A DNA stretch of 64,000 nt from Rhabditoides inermis (Eukaryota; Nematoda; Chromadorea; Rhabditida; Rhabditidae), in assembly GCA_963966185.1 (NCBI GenBank), contig CAWZYM010000215.1, positions 89,501 to 153,500 on the forward strand, read 5' to 3'. The notes beneath the pieces are model-generated. The model searched no databases and was not told the origin of the DNA. It worked only from the letters and a program-made list of their open reading frames with translations. Both the position numbers and the translations under genes were made by a program. Below, in pieces: positions 1 to 11,021 of this stretch (the first letter of the stretch is position 1; each line of letters starts with the position of its first letter).

Positions 1-284
1 TTCTCTCTCAGTATTATATTCTCTAGAAACAGTATTATATTCTCTATTGTCTACTGTCAACTTTCTAGAGACAATACTAATACTATGCTCTTGTTTGTCT
101 ACTGCATCTTTTTCTTCTACTGTGACAACAACTTTCTAGAGACATTACTATGTTTTCTTCTGTCTACTTTCACCGTTCGTCACCTCTTCCACTCTCTATC
201 TCACATCTGCAGTAATCACTATCACTGCGACTTTCGAGAGACAGTTATGTCTACTCTCCCTTCTCTCTCCTCTTTTCTCTCTCC

Positions 285-321
<37 letters not shown>

Positions 322-1636
322 TCTCTCTATACTCTTGTATACTTTCACGTCCCCGCTGCGGTGATAACAACTTTCTAGAGACAGTACTATGGTACCTTCT
401 GTCTACTCTTTTATTCTCACATCTGCAGTAGTCACTGCGACTTTCGAGAGACAGTTATGTAAAAACTTTTTCAAACAGAAAGTACTACTCTTTTCTCTAC
501 TGTCTTCTCTTCCTACTGTCTACTCTCTCCGTTCTAAAAATATAATTTGACCGCCTGTGCTTGCCAAATGACATGTAAGGTGAACTCGATTCTCACCTCA
601 CCTCACTTCCACTCGACACTGTACTGCATCGAAAAGCGGACATTCAGGCTGAATATGTACAAGAGTACAAGTAATAAACTCAAAACTTAGTTTCAACTGA
701 AAAAAGAATCAGTACATAGTTCTATATTACGTCTACAATGACTTCGAGAAAAGAAGCCGGCTGGCGCGCCCTAACACGTTGTGTGCACGTGTGAAGGAGT
801 TTGAAACAGTTTGAGGTTGATTTGATCGTTAGAAAGCACTATCTATTGACGTCTCGAAACATTTTACTTAACTTTCAACCTTCAACTTTTCGTTTTGTCA
901 AAGTTATTCGTTAAAGATAGAAATTTTGTCTTTTTCAACTGACTCATTCCATTATTGTTATATTTAGACAAAAAAAAAGATCAAAAAAGACACAACTGAG
1001 TGGATATGGGTCAGTGATTGCGAATGCCAACTATTCGATATCGATCGGTTGACCTGGCGGCTGGTAGCGAGCAATCCGGTGGGCGCGACCCCAGCAAGTA
1101 ACGCGCGCTCAGAAAATGTCTAATACTGTATGAAGACAAAGTCCGATCGATCTGAAACTTCGACAGAAGGGCTTTTTTGCCCATAAAAGCTTAAGTTTAC
1201 AAATTGGACCCTCCATCTCGTCTGTACGAAAAGTCGATCATATTCGCCATATTTGGTGACTTTTCGAAAAAGGAAATCAGTTTCTATAATCTATCATACG
1301 TAATCTTTCATCTATTCGATTTTTATAGAAATCGAAGATCATGAATTTTGGGTGCATTTTGGGTACATTCGCTTATTTGGGCATGAAGATGAGGTCACAG
1401 TCGGCTGGTATCGCGGCTATCGGTTTTTTCTAGGTCGATTCACCTACCCTCCAAATTTGGTTCTAATTGAAGTATTTTGAATTTTTTTTCCATAGTTAAG
1501 AGATTAGGTGATAACTATGATTAGGAGATCGCTATTGACGAGATATTTGGAATTTTGCGTTCTCAGGTATTGAAGAAACTTTCTAGAAAAAATGAGTAGT
1601 TAGAGTAGACTTTGAAAAGAGATATCTCTCCGGAAG

Positions 1637-1668
<32 letters not shown>

Positions 1669-1697
1669 CCATAGTAAATATTAGTATGAAAGGGGGA
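1..1697 (-). mobile_element. Non-autonomous Helitron, copy 1 (3' part outside window)
   Basis: Read on the minus strand, this element begins with TC at 1697 directly after the CTAG end of another copy. Its 5' region holds CTATGGTGT followed by a GTCT microsatellite, like the other Helitron 5' ends in this window (38471, 40542, 43466). About 1.5 kb of it is repeated at 2141-3603 at an offset of 2.09-2.13 kb. No Rep/helicase reading frame is visible. Its 3' end lies left of the window. CT-rich tracts near 240-330 and 480-530 create spurious short ORFs. Membership of the Helitron group is inferred from end structure and from the array at 38.5 kb. Confidence 0.6.
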
Positions 1698-2025
1698 CTA
1701 GCGCTCCGGCGCGCTGTCGCGCGCCTCCGCACTAGGTATACAAAAATTAGAAAATAGAAGAATAGTTCGTCTTGCATGTTTGATAGTTGATTACTCTCTA
1801 ATGACTCTTGCGAAGATAAATACACGCAAGGGTTGTAGTTGTGTTCAAGTTCTGTGTTCAAGTTCTATGTATTTTGTATATGTAGCTTGTAATTTTTGTT
1901 TTTTTCTAACTATCTCTCCTACTTCTTTTTCACTTATTTTATGTTTCACAGATGTACAACGCCCCATCTCTTTTTCCTCTACACTGTTCTGTCTACTTTC
2001 CATCATATCCCCCTCTTCCTCCCTC

Positions 2026-2066
<41 letters not shown>

Positions 2067-3603
2067 TCGACACAGCTCTACTCTCCCCTATCTCTCCTCT
2101 CTCTTTCTCAGTATCTCTTTCTCTCTTTCTCTTTTTTCTCAGTATTATATTCTATAGCAACAGTATTATATTCTCTATTGTCTACTGTCATCTTTCTAGA
2201 GACAATACTAATACTATGCTCTTGTTTGTCTACTGCATCTTTTTCTTCTACTGTGACAACAAATTTTCTAGAGACATTATTAGGTTTTCTTCTGTCTACT
2301 TTCACCTCTCGTCACCTCTTCCAAGCTCACATCTGCAGTAATCACTATCACTGCGTTTTTCGAGAGACAGTTATGTCTACTCTCCCTTCTCTCTCCTCTT
2401 TTCTCTCTCCTATCTCTCTCTCTCTCTCTCCTATTCTCTCTCTTGTATACTTTCACGTCCCGGTGACAACAACTTTCTCTAGAGTGTGGTACCTTCTGTC
2501 TACTCTTCTATTCTCACATCTGCTGTAGTCACTGCGACTTTCGAGAGACAGTTATGTAAAAACTTTAACAGAAAGTACTACTCTCTTCTCTACTGTCTTT
2601 TATCCTACTGTCTTTTCTCTCACGTTCTAAAAATATATAATTTGACCGCCTGTGCTTGCCAAATGACATGTAAGGTGAACTCGACTCTCACCTCACCTCA
2701 CTTCCACTCGACACTGTACTGCATAGAAAAGCGGAATTTCAGGCTGAATAAGTACAAGAGTACAAGTAATAAACTTAAAAAACTCAGTTTTAACTGAAAA
2801 CAGAAGCAGTACATAGTTCTATATTACGTCTACAATGACTTCGAGAAAAGAAGCCGGCTGGCGCGCCCTAACACGTTGTGCGCACGTGTGAAGGAGTTCG
2901 AAACAGTTTGAGGTTGATTTGATCGTTAGAAAGCACTATCTATTGACGTCTCGAAACTTTTTACTTAACTTTCAACCTTCAACTTTTCGTTTTGTCAAAG
3001 TTATTCGTTGAAGATAGAAATTTTGTCTTCTTCAACTGACTCGATCCATTATAGTTATATTTAGACATATTCTTATCAAAAATACACAACTGAGATGGGT
3101 CACTTTTGCGAATGCCAACTATTCGATATCGATCGGTTGACCTGGCGGCTGGTAGCGAGCAATCCGGTGGGCGCGACCCCAGCAAGTAACGCGCGCTCAG
3201 AAAATGTCTAATACTGTATGAAGACAAAGTCCGATCGATCTGAAACTTTGACAGAAGGGCTTTTTTGCCCATAAAAGCTTAAGTTTACAAATTGGACCCT
3301 CTATCTCGTCTGTACGAAAAGTCGATCATATTTGCCATATTTGGTGACTTTTCAAAAAAGGAAACCAGTTTCTATAATCTATTATACGTGATCTTTCTTC
3401 TATTCAATTTTTATAGGAATCGAAGATCATGAATTTTGGGTGCATTTTGGGTACATACGCCTATTTGGGCATGAAGATGAGGTCACAGGCAGCTGGTATC
3501 GCGGCTATCGACTTTTTCTAGGTCGATTCACCTACCCTCCAAATTTCGTTCTAATTGAAGTATTTTGAAAATTTTCTTCATAGTTAAGAGATTAGGTGAT
3601 AAC
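1698..3603 (-). mobile_element. Non-autonomous Helitron, copy 2 (5' end missing)
   Basis: Minus-strand copy whose 3' terminus is at 1698. It ends GGCGCGC-gaca-GCGCGCC hairpin, six bases, then CTAG, the layout of a Helitron 3' end. It is followed at once by TC of the next copy, so the two are head to tail. Compared with copy 1 it lacks the first ~185 bp: homology stops at 3603, where unrelated DNA next to the Bud32 exons begins. Full length would be ~2.1 kb, the same as the elements at 38.5 and 43.5 kb. It contains polypyrimidine (CT)n at 2030-2062 and no coding capacity. Confidence 0.6.
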
Positions 3604-3689
3604 GTTTACAAATACACCCACCTGTACCCACCCACCTGTACCTCACACTCCCTCAACCTCCCTCACTCTCCCTCACTCTCCTCCCTCAC

Positions 3690-5487
3690 CTGTACCCCTC
3701 GCACACTCCCTCGAATATCGCCTGGCTGTCCCTGTGGGTCGACTCGATCGCCCGCTCCAGCACGTACAGATCCACACCCTTCTCCTCCGACGACACCTGA
3801 TACGACAACGTGATCCAATCATACTATCAGATCAGCTCATAAAATCAAACCGTGAATAATTTTACTAAACAAAACAAAACAACGCCCGCCGACCTTTCCC
3901 TGTCCGGCCAGTCCAAAGTCGATGAACACTGGCTTCTCAGGGTCGCCGCCCGCCAGCAACACGTTCGACGTCGTCAGATCGCCGTGCGCCAAGTTGCCCT
4001 GCAGATTATATAGATTTAAAAAAACAAATATAATATTATTCAGGGAGATAGTTTGCCGGGTCACGGGAGAAAATCGATCTACCTTCTAGTCGCATACGAT
4101 CTACCATCTTGTCGTGAGGAGATCATATTATAGATCTATAGATCATATTGTACTATCACATACAATCCACGTGAAATGATAGTGAAGATCAACAACAATC
4201 AGCTATTAACAAATTACCCAGAAAAATCACCATTTCTCACAATACTCGCGTGAAACATAAGTTACAAGTATTCAAATCAATGACTCACCAGATGCATCTT
4301 TGCCACCCCCGCGCCGAGAGCGCGGCCGAACGAGCGAGTGTCAGTCTGAAATAATAATGAATACACACACTTTCAAAAAAGACAACAATATTCATCTGCT
4401 CCTCAAATCACTCGTAGAACATAACATCCCCTATACCTACTGAATGCCACTCTTACACATTGTTGTGAGTGTGGTGTCATATTGAGCAATTCAGTGACGA
4501 TTTCGGGTTACATCTCTGACATTGATTCCCCTCCCTCCCCTCCACCCGCCTCAAACGCGTCTCCTCCCTGCTTCCGTCGCTCCTCGATCCACTCCTTCGC
4601 AGTGGGGCCGTCCACGCGCTCCATTACCACCTAGAATCTCTCTCCCCCCTCTCTCCCTCTCTCTCCCTCCCCTCTCTCTCTCTCTCCCTCTCTCCCTCCC
4701 TCCCTCCCCCTCTGTCCCTCCCCTCCCCCCCCCTCCACCAACCTGTCCCTTGGCCTCATTCACCACGTACACCTCTGGCGTAAGCACACCGAGCTAAAAC
4801 ACTGACATATGCAATTCTCAACTTTAACATTACTCTGTAACGAATTATGATCAATCAATGTGTACAAAAGAGAAAAAAGGAAAAAAAGTACAAAAGAAAA
4901 CACTCTATCCCCTCTCCCTCTCCATCTCTCCCTCTCCTCTCTCCCCTCCTCCTCCCCGCACCTGCTTTGCCTTGGCGATTCCCTTGACCTCGCTGCGCAT
5001 CCTTTGTCTATTCAGACGGGCGTCCAGCACAGAGTGACGGTACTGCTTCGAGAACCGAAAAATAGAGATCTTATCCTGCTGGTCAGTAACTTACAACTTG
5101 TTACTCAGTAACTTGTTAACAATGACATGCGAAAGGAACGGCGAATAGTCAGCAAAATTCCGAAAAAAAATACATTTGACTCGAATAAGGTTTTTCTAGG
5201 TTCTTAAGGTTCTAGCCGTTCATAGACAACTTTACATACCATCCCCCTCCCCCGTACCTCTCCTTGAGCACTGCCTTCTTGCCCTCCCACTCGCAATCAT
5301 AGATGCGCGCCTCCGCGCCCTGCCGCAGAGACGCCTCGTCCACTGCACACAACAGAGTCTGCAACCACCCTGCTCCATCACCTCTTTTCCTACCCCACCC
5401 ACCCTCGCCTCCTTTCCATTCCTCTGCTCCCCCTGTTCCCCCTGCTCCACTGCCTGCACCACCGTCGCCTCAGCCGACATCGGAAAC
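3690..5487 (-). CDS. bud32: Bud32/TP53RK atypical kinase (KEOPS), last exon not seen
   Basis: Spliced minus-strand gene for the KEOPS-complex kinase/ATPase needed for tRNA t6A modification. Exons in order: start ATG 5480 (exon from 5487, ragged acidic leader), 5342-5236 (LRQGAEARIYDCEW, nucleotide-binding region; VLKE contains the ATP lysine), ~5051-4962 (YRHSVLDARLNRQRMR), 4793-4743 (TPEVYVVNE), 4632-~4515 (VVMERVDG hinge), 4345-4289 (FGRALGAGVAKMH), 3998-3894 (catalytic HGDLTTSN and metal-binding DFG), 3796-3690 (KGVDLYVLERAIESTHRDS). All are diagnostic of the family. The usual C-terminal RGRKR-type tail is not found before the Helitron boundary at 3603: either the final exon was lost or it lies beyond the Helitrons in a long intron. 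I could not reconcile the reading phase at the donor near 4515, so it may be a decaying copy. Confidence 0.8.
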
Positions 5488-5752
5488 CTGAAAACAGCTT
5501 TATTCATTCTCCGTCACGCTACACAACAACAAAAAAAAAACCGCGACGCGACTCAACATAAACATCAACCACGCAAAAAGAGAAACCAACGACGACAAAC
5601 TAGAATCTTAACAATGCGACAACAAACAAAAAAACACATGGAGACAGAGATGGTAACAGAAAAGTGCACAATGCGTTGTGTTTTGTGCATTCTCCAGGAG
5701 ACAGACGATATCTGGGCTAGCAGGGCTGGTCTATGGCTAGTGGGTGTCCGCA

Positions 5753-6784
5753 TCACTGCACCTCCCCCTCCTCCTCCCCCTCCTCCTCCTCGCTGCTCTC
5801 ACTCGGGGGCAGGTCCATGGGCCGCTCCCTCTCCTCACGCGCCTCCCGCTCGATACGCTCCAGGTACTCGTTCTGCTTCCACACCACCTGCAATCATGTT
5901 GCGAAATTGATTTGCGAAATTAGACTTCGAAGAAACAAAGTCGAGCGAAATTATGAGAAATGACAAGGCGAGAAGTGTTTTAACATTCATCGCAGCTGGA
6001 TTGAATAAAAGTGAACACCAATACACATAAAACTGCGGAATGAAACATATAAGTCACCAAAACAAAACGCATTACATACATATATATTACATCATACTTT
6101 CCAGTATAGTCGAATTGGATCCTATATGCCATCCGTGACATTTCACATGTTGTGCAGTTTCGTGCAACACAACGTGTATGTCTTCAAATATCCAAAACGC
6201 TTTGTGAGAGGGAATCGAACCCTTGGGCAGCTCGCAACGATCGCGCGCTGGCGGCGCGCTCTACCATTGCGCCATTGAGGCTCATACTGAGAGGTCATTG
6301 AATTTCGCAGATAAGTTTGCTCGTTATCTCTCATCATTGTACACTGAAGAGGCCAGTGGAGCTAAATGAGCTCTCTCTTCGATCTCTTAACCACTGCCTC
6401 TATGGCGCAGTGGTAGTGTGCGCCGCCAGCGCACATTCGCTGCGGCCTGTCCACGGGTTCGATTCCTACTAATGGAAGCGTTTTGGATATTTGATGACAT
6501 ACATGTTGTGTTGCACAAAACTGCACAACATGTGAAATGTCACGGATGGCATATAGGATCCAATCCGACTATAATAAATCAATATGATTATTTATCCCAC
6601 CTCCTCAGGCGATCCGCACTCCGAATACATGTCGAGCAGTTCCTTGTTGAGCTCTGGAGAAAATATTTACCTCTATACTGCCTCTTTCTTTCACTTTCTC
6701 TCTCTCTCTCTCTCTTTCTCTCTCTCCGTACCGATGAAGTGCGGTCCCCACGGAAAGCGGTCCATCAAGACGCGACACGCATCC
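5753..6784 (-). CDS. C-terminal exons of an unidentified acidic-tailed protein
   Basis: Three minus-strand exons with consistent phases: 6784-6732 (DACRVLMDRFPWGPHFI), 6653-6601 (LNKELLDMYSECGSPEE) and 5887-5753 (VVWKQNEYLERIER... then an S/E-rich acidic tail, stop TGA 5755-5753). Donor and acceptor sites are canonical (gtacgg, gtgggat; ctccag, tgcag). No 5' exons are visible before the promoter of the next gene at 6967, so only the C terminus is here; upstream exons are lost or far away. Intron 2 carries two SINEs. I do not recognise the family; the highly charged tail suggests an intracellular protein. Confidence 0.5.
6104..6283 (-). mobile_element. tRNA-derived SINE, copy 1
   Basis: Minus-strand copy about 180 bp long. 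The 5' head has pol III box A (TGGCGCAATGGTAG) and box B (GGTTCGATTCC) but cannot fold into a full tRNA because the acceptor ends do not pair. The body ends in a segment containing TGTTGTGTTGCAC and GGATCCAA. It is the inverted counterpart of the copy at 6396-6577. No poly(A) tail is seen. Confidence 0.65.
6396..6577 (+). mobile_element. tRNA-derived SINE, copy 2
   Basis: Plus-strand copy of the same element: box A (TGGCGCAGTGGTAG), box B (GGTTCGATTCC), then the shared 3' body through GGATCCAATC. It faces copy 1 head to head with about 110 bp between. Both sit in an intron of the minus-strand gene that ends at 5753. Confidence 0.65.
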
Positions 6785-6966
6785 CTGAAAATGCAAAAGA
6801 TAAAAGATAAAAGATAAAACCTCACTTCCTTGTTTGGTCTCTGAAAGCATGATCTTTTTGTAAAAAGTTCATCACTACTGCTACTTTTTAGACAGACACA
6901 GATCGAACGCGCCAACCAATCCGCATATAATCCCAACAAATTGGCTACTTTGTACGAACTGTACTG

Positions 6967-6974
6967 TATAAATA
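6967..6974 (+). promoter_or_regulatory. TATA box of secreted gene Z1
   Basis: TATAAATA lies 115 bp before the ATG at 7082. The paralogue Z2 has the same TATAAATA at 8837-8844, 73 bp before its ATG, in similar surrounding sequence (CAAATTGGCT 30 bp upstream in both). Confidence 0.6.
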
Positions 6975-7081
6975 GGAGCCTGGAGAATCGTAAAGCACAC
7001 GGTTCACAACATCTCCTCTCTTTGCTTTTCCTAACATCTTTAATGGTATCATCCACCAATCCACTGGTTCACTCGTTCCAG

Positions 7082-7987
7082 ATGTCCCGTCCCCTCGTCC
7101 TCTTTGTATGTGCTCTGGTGGCAGTCTCCACTGCCCAGACTCCCTCTGTCACTATGGCAGCCGAGATTCGCAAGCAGGTCTCGCCCTTTCCCACTGAGAA
7201 ACAGGCCATCGTGGTGAGAGGACAGCACCCAGAACAATGCGCATGCATGCCTTTCAGGTGGCCCAGTCTCTCGCCACCCAGTGCTGCAACGGCACCAGTC
7301 TCGACACCATCATCAGCAGTCAGTCGCCATCACTTTGTGTTCCCCACTCTCTCTTTCCCTTGCAGACATCGCCCCGACTATGCTGGACGCTGTCAAGGCC
7401 GACGTACTGAAGCTGACGCCTGTGCTGACCGGGTGCAACAGCAAGCTGCCCAAGGGAGAGAAGCTGTTCGATCTGCTCAGCAAGATGAGCCCGTGCTTCA
7501 AGCAGTATCTCAAGCCCATGTACGACAGCGCCTTCAAGGTCAAGCCGGCAGTCTGCACCAACAAGGCCAACGTGGGTTGATTAGAGTAGAGGATTGTCAT
7601 AGCAGACATGTTTGCAGCTCGAGCCCATGATTGCAGCAGCCATTCCCCATCTCGACGACAAACTGATGACCACCGTCTACAAATGTGTCACCGTAAGTCC
7701 CTGAGTAGCACATCTAGTTCATTTCCCAGCATATTATCGTTTTCGAGAATTCCTCTCCATTCTCAATGGCGTAGATGTAGAGAGTAGCATGTACTTTACC
7801 ATTGTGAGTATGCTCGAGACTAATGGCTCACAAACAGGGTGAACAAATGTCCTGTGATGGTTCGGTGAAGCTTGGAGTGACATGCATCCCCTTTGCTTTG
7901 CAGGAGAAGATCACCAAGCCTCGTCTGTGCACTCTCAAGTCGTGTGCTCCCAAGGCCATGAAGTTCGAAAAGGCGCCCGCGTGCTAG
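7082..7987 (+). CDS. Secreted Cys-rich protein, family Z (Z1), five exons
   Basis: Exons 7082-7213, 7258-7318, 7366-7571, 7618-7692 and 7904-7987 give about 185 residues. Residues 1-19 are a signal peptide (MSRPLVLFVCALVAVSTAQ). The mature part is helical-looking and has about eight cysteines (CC in exon 2; C in ...LTGC, MSPC, AVC, KC, RLC, KSC and the final AC). All introns are GT-AG, the second using gtcagt. An AATAAA signal is at 8023. A nearly identical but 5'-truncated copy lies at 30581-31458, a decayed paralogue directly downstream at 8910, and relic last exons of exactly the same length (84 nt) at 22925 and 34196. I do not recognise a named family. A secreted, highly expressed product is inferred from the TATA box and signal peptide. 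Confidence 0.8.
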
Positions 7988-8029
7988 ACTTCAACTGTCT
8001 AACTACACCTTGTCTATGACTCAATAAAT

Positions 8030-8830
8030 GACTAATTTCATTCAATGATTTGATCAGCGAGCACAATGGTGTGCCAAAAAAAAAAGAGAAGCAAGAATCA
8101 TGTTGTCCTCCTTTCCGTCGGTCAGTATTTCTATGGTCACAGCTCTATGGTCTACAATACAATCCAGGAAATAAATGAACAATAACAATATGGAACATGT
8201 ACATGATCAATAGCGAACCAGTCGGAGTCGCGCCTACGGCGCTCGCCACCCAGACAGGTCGTTTGGACAGACAGGTCGTTTTTCATATAATAGGATCCTT
8301 GGAATTCATTCTTGAAAGCAGCACAATGCTCTAAATTTCGTACATGAACCGAGCCTGCCTCGCGAAAGAATGTCAAAACACAATATTTTTGATCCTGGTT
8401 AGGTTTTGTGCAGAGAGCGAGCCGCGGAGTTTTCTTCTTTTTTTATTTTTCATCTCACTACGACATGAAAATTTTCTGTTCGTTTTCTACATCATGCACT
8501 CATTTTTAGCTTAGTTCAGTAATAAAAAGTTATTATATTTTGATATTATTTTATCTGGCAGTCGTGGTTTATGCACGACATATTGTTGAAGTAATTGTAA
8601 ACACCATGAAAACATGCATGATTATGATGTTAATATTACATTATGATCTTTGATCGCAATAAGCAAGGTAACACATTACAAACATGTCGCCGCAACCGAT
8701 GTACCGTGTACCGATCTCTGTTCGGCTCTTCTTTTTGTTTTTTTTTCTATCTAGCCTAACAGATCACCAGTGGACCACTGCTCGATACATACCATATAAT
8801 CCTCACAAATTGGCTGAATTGCTCGAACAT
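8030..8830. other. Intergenic, no gene seen
   Basis: Mostly AT-rich with a short GC-rich palindromic patch near 8228-8250. No reading frame, RNA gene or repeat copy was found in it. Confidence 0.5.
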
Positions 8831-8909
8831 TGTCCGTATAAATAGCAAGGTGCGATACGAGTGCACCAGCCTGATCATCCGCCTATCCCTCATCCCTCCC
8901 TTGTTGCAG

Positions 8910-9600
8910 ATGTTCTCTCGCCTCTTCCTCATCTCCCTCCTCTGTCTCGGAGTCGTCTCCGGACAAGCCGTTGTAGACATGGCCGCAAAGATAAAGAAGC
9001 TCGTCTAGAACTTTCCCAACGACGTAGAGGCCAAAAACGTGCTGAATGGCTGATCCAAGATTCATGATAGATCTCAAATCCTAAGATCCCAACATTCAGA
9101 TAGCCATCGTCCTGGCTACGCAGTGCTGTAACGGGGTGCGCCCCCTCAACGAAATGATCGCGAGTGAGTGCTCTCTAGCTCACAAAGCTTCTGTAAACAG
9201 TATAGAAAACATAGTAATCGTATATTCGCGAACGTTTCAAGAGACTACCTCGATGTTGACCATCTTCAAGGCTCGGATGCTGCAGCTGACCCCTGTGCTG
9301 ACGGGGTTCGACAGCAAACTGCCTCAGGGAAAAAAGCTGTTTGTTCTGCTTAGCAAGATGAGCCCGTGCTTCAACGAGCACCTGGCAGGCATGCACAAGA
9401 AAGCTGAAGCAGCCAAACTCGCGGGGGGAAGCTGTGGAGACCAGGACAAGACTGTGAGCACTGATCCATCCTTGCAGCTCGGTCCGATGATCAAGGCGTC
9501 TTTTCCCGAGCTGAACGTCGACATCATGCACAAGATCTACGCCTGTGTCAAGATGGGTGTAGGAAAATGAGTTGTGAGTTCACTCCTATCTTCTCTACCA
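8910..9600 (+). pseudogene. Family Z paralogue Z2, inactivated
   Basis: Same exon order as Z1: exon 1 8910-~9038 with a signal peptide (MFSRLFLISLLCLGVVSGQ), exon 2 9100-9163 (QCCNGV), exon 3 9242-9453 (LQLTPVLTGFDSKLP), exon 4 from 9478 (IMHKIYACVK). Breaks: TAG at 9006-9008 in exon 1; the intron between exons 3 and 4 is only 24 nt and open in frame; the donor after exon 4 reads ATGGGT (9553) where the copy at 34142 reads GTGGGT; and sequence similarity ends near 9600, before the last exon. The TATA box at 8837 is still present. Confidence 0.75.
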
Positions 9601-9656
9601 CGGCGAGTTGACCGTTGAAATAAGATCTGAAACGGTGAAAGAATGCTGGCAAAACA

Positions 9657-9735
9657 TCCTGCTCGGGGCGGGAGTCGAACCCGCGAGCGTGACGGCAGAA
9701 GGGCGACGCGCTATACACTACACCAAGAGTGCTAG
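9657..9735 (-). other. tRNA-like sequence (degenerate)
   Basis: Minus strand shows a box A-like TGGTGTAGTGTATAGC and a perfect T-arm CGGGTTCGACTCCCG followed by CCCGAGC, but the 5' acceptor strand does not pair and the anticodon arm is irregular. It is either a tRNA pseudogene or the head of a SINE. It begins ~55 bp after the point where Z2 loses similarity. Confidence 0.4.
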
Positions 9736-9956
9736 TTGCGACGGGAGACAAGTGCGCGACCATGTTCCCGTCGGAAAGGAGCAGCGAGTAAGGAACAAGT
9801 CTCGCAGTGTATGTAGAACACAATTATAATTTGATAGAAAAACCATGGCATGTGAAACAAATTTATTTATGTTAAAGATAATAAATCATCAAAATACCAC
9901 TCACAGATTCATTCGACAAAGACAACAGGTAAACAAGGCAAAAACAACAGGTAAGT

Positions 9957-10979
9957 TTACTTGGTGAAGGATTTTTTGGAAGGGCAGAGCGGCTGCAGAT
10001 CGTCGTTGTTGTTGAGTGCATTACGACGACCCTGAAAACGTTTCAGTACACTTGACTTTTTTCAACCTCGGTTCTCTCTCCCCCTCCCCTCTCCCTCTCT
10101 CCCTCTTTCTTTCTCCCTCCTTCTCTCTCTCCCTCCCTCTCTCTCTTTCTCTCTATCATCTCTTCGACCGTCTCATTCTTCACGACTCACCTTTCTTACG
10201 AGGTATGTGTCGATCGCAGGTGTGGCCGAACGATCCTATAATGCTCATAAATGAAACTTCCAAGATATTAATTTCACCTTGCGATCATCTGACAGAGAAC
10301 GAAGTGGGATCGAGAAGGCGACCCTGCTCTTCGTCTCCTTCTCACAAAAGTTGACGCTCTTCTGGAACAATATAAAGACAAAATATCGTTTTCATTGCGT
10401 ACCGTGTTTAAGATGAACTCCGAGAACGGGCCATCGGACTTCAGGAACTTGAGAAGCATTTGCTCTGCTGGGTTGAGATCGCCCGCGTCGATCTCGCCAA
10501 ACGACGGCACTCGATACGAGATAGATAAACGTAAACGCAGAAATAACCTACGTGCGCGAATGAGATGAGCGGCGTGCTGTCCCCTCCAGTCGTCGCACGG
10601 TGAAGACTAAAGTGGAGAATGAACAACAAGTAGAAGTGTTTGAAAATACGATAATGTACCTGTCTAATCCCTTGTTGAATCTGGCAGTGGCGTTGTCCTT
10701 TAGGAGCTTGGCGACCATCCTTACACTCTCAAATATTAGGCATAAGAAACACACAATAATTAGTCCGATACTGACCAGATAGCGAACAAGTCCCTTGTTG
10801 ACGTCTGCCCTTCCTACATTTGTGGAACTCTAGGAAGTCGAGAGTATCTTGGACAGCTGTAAATGTATGCTAATTATATTATCTGTTAAAAAGTACTTGC
10901 GTAAAGATATTAAATTTGTCTTGACCCAATTCAACAAAAGCGCATGCATAAAACGTTTACAAATACTAACACAAACCTG

Positions 10980-11021
<42 letters not shown>

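Noticed and set aside
1896..2528. 210-codon Ser/Leu/Phe-rich plus-strand frame
   Set aside because: Polypyrimidine DNA inside a minus-strand Helitron; no start or splice support, and the tandem copy does not keep the frame.
6143..6337. True tRNA gene at 6.2 kb
   Set aside because: Boxes A and B are good but acceptor and anticodon stems do not pair, and a second copy with the same non-tRNA tail shows it is a SINE.
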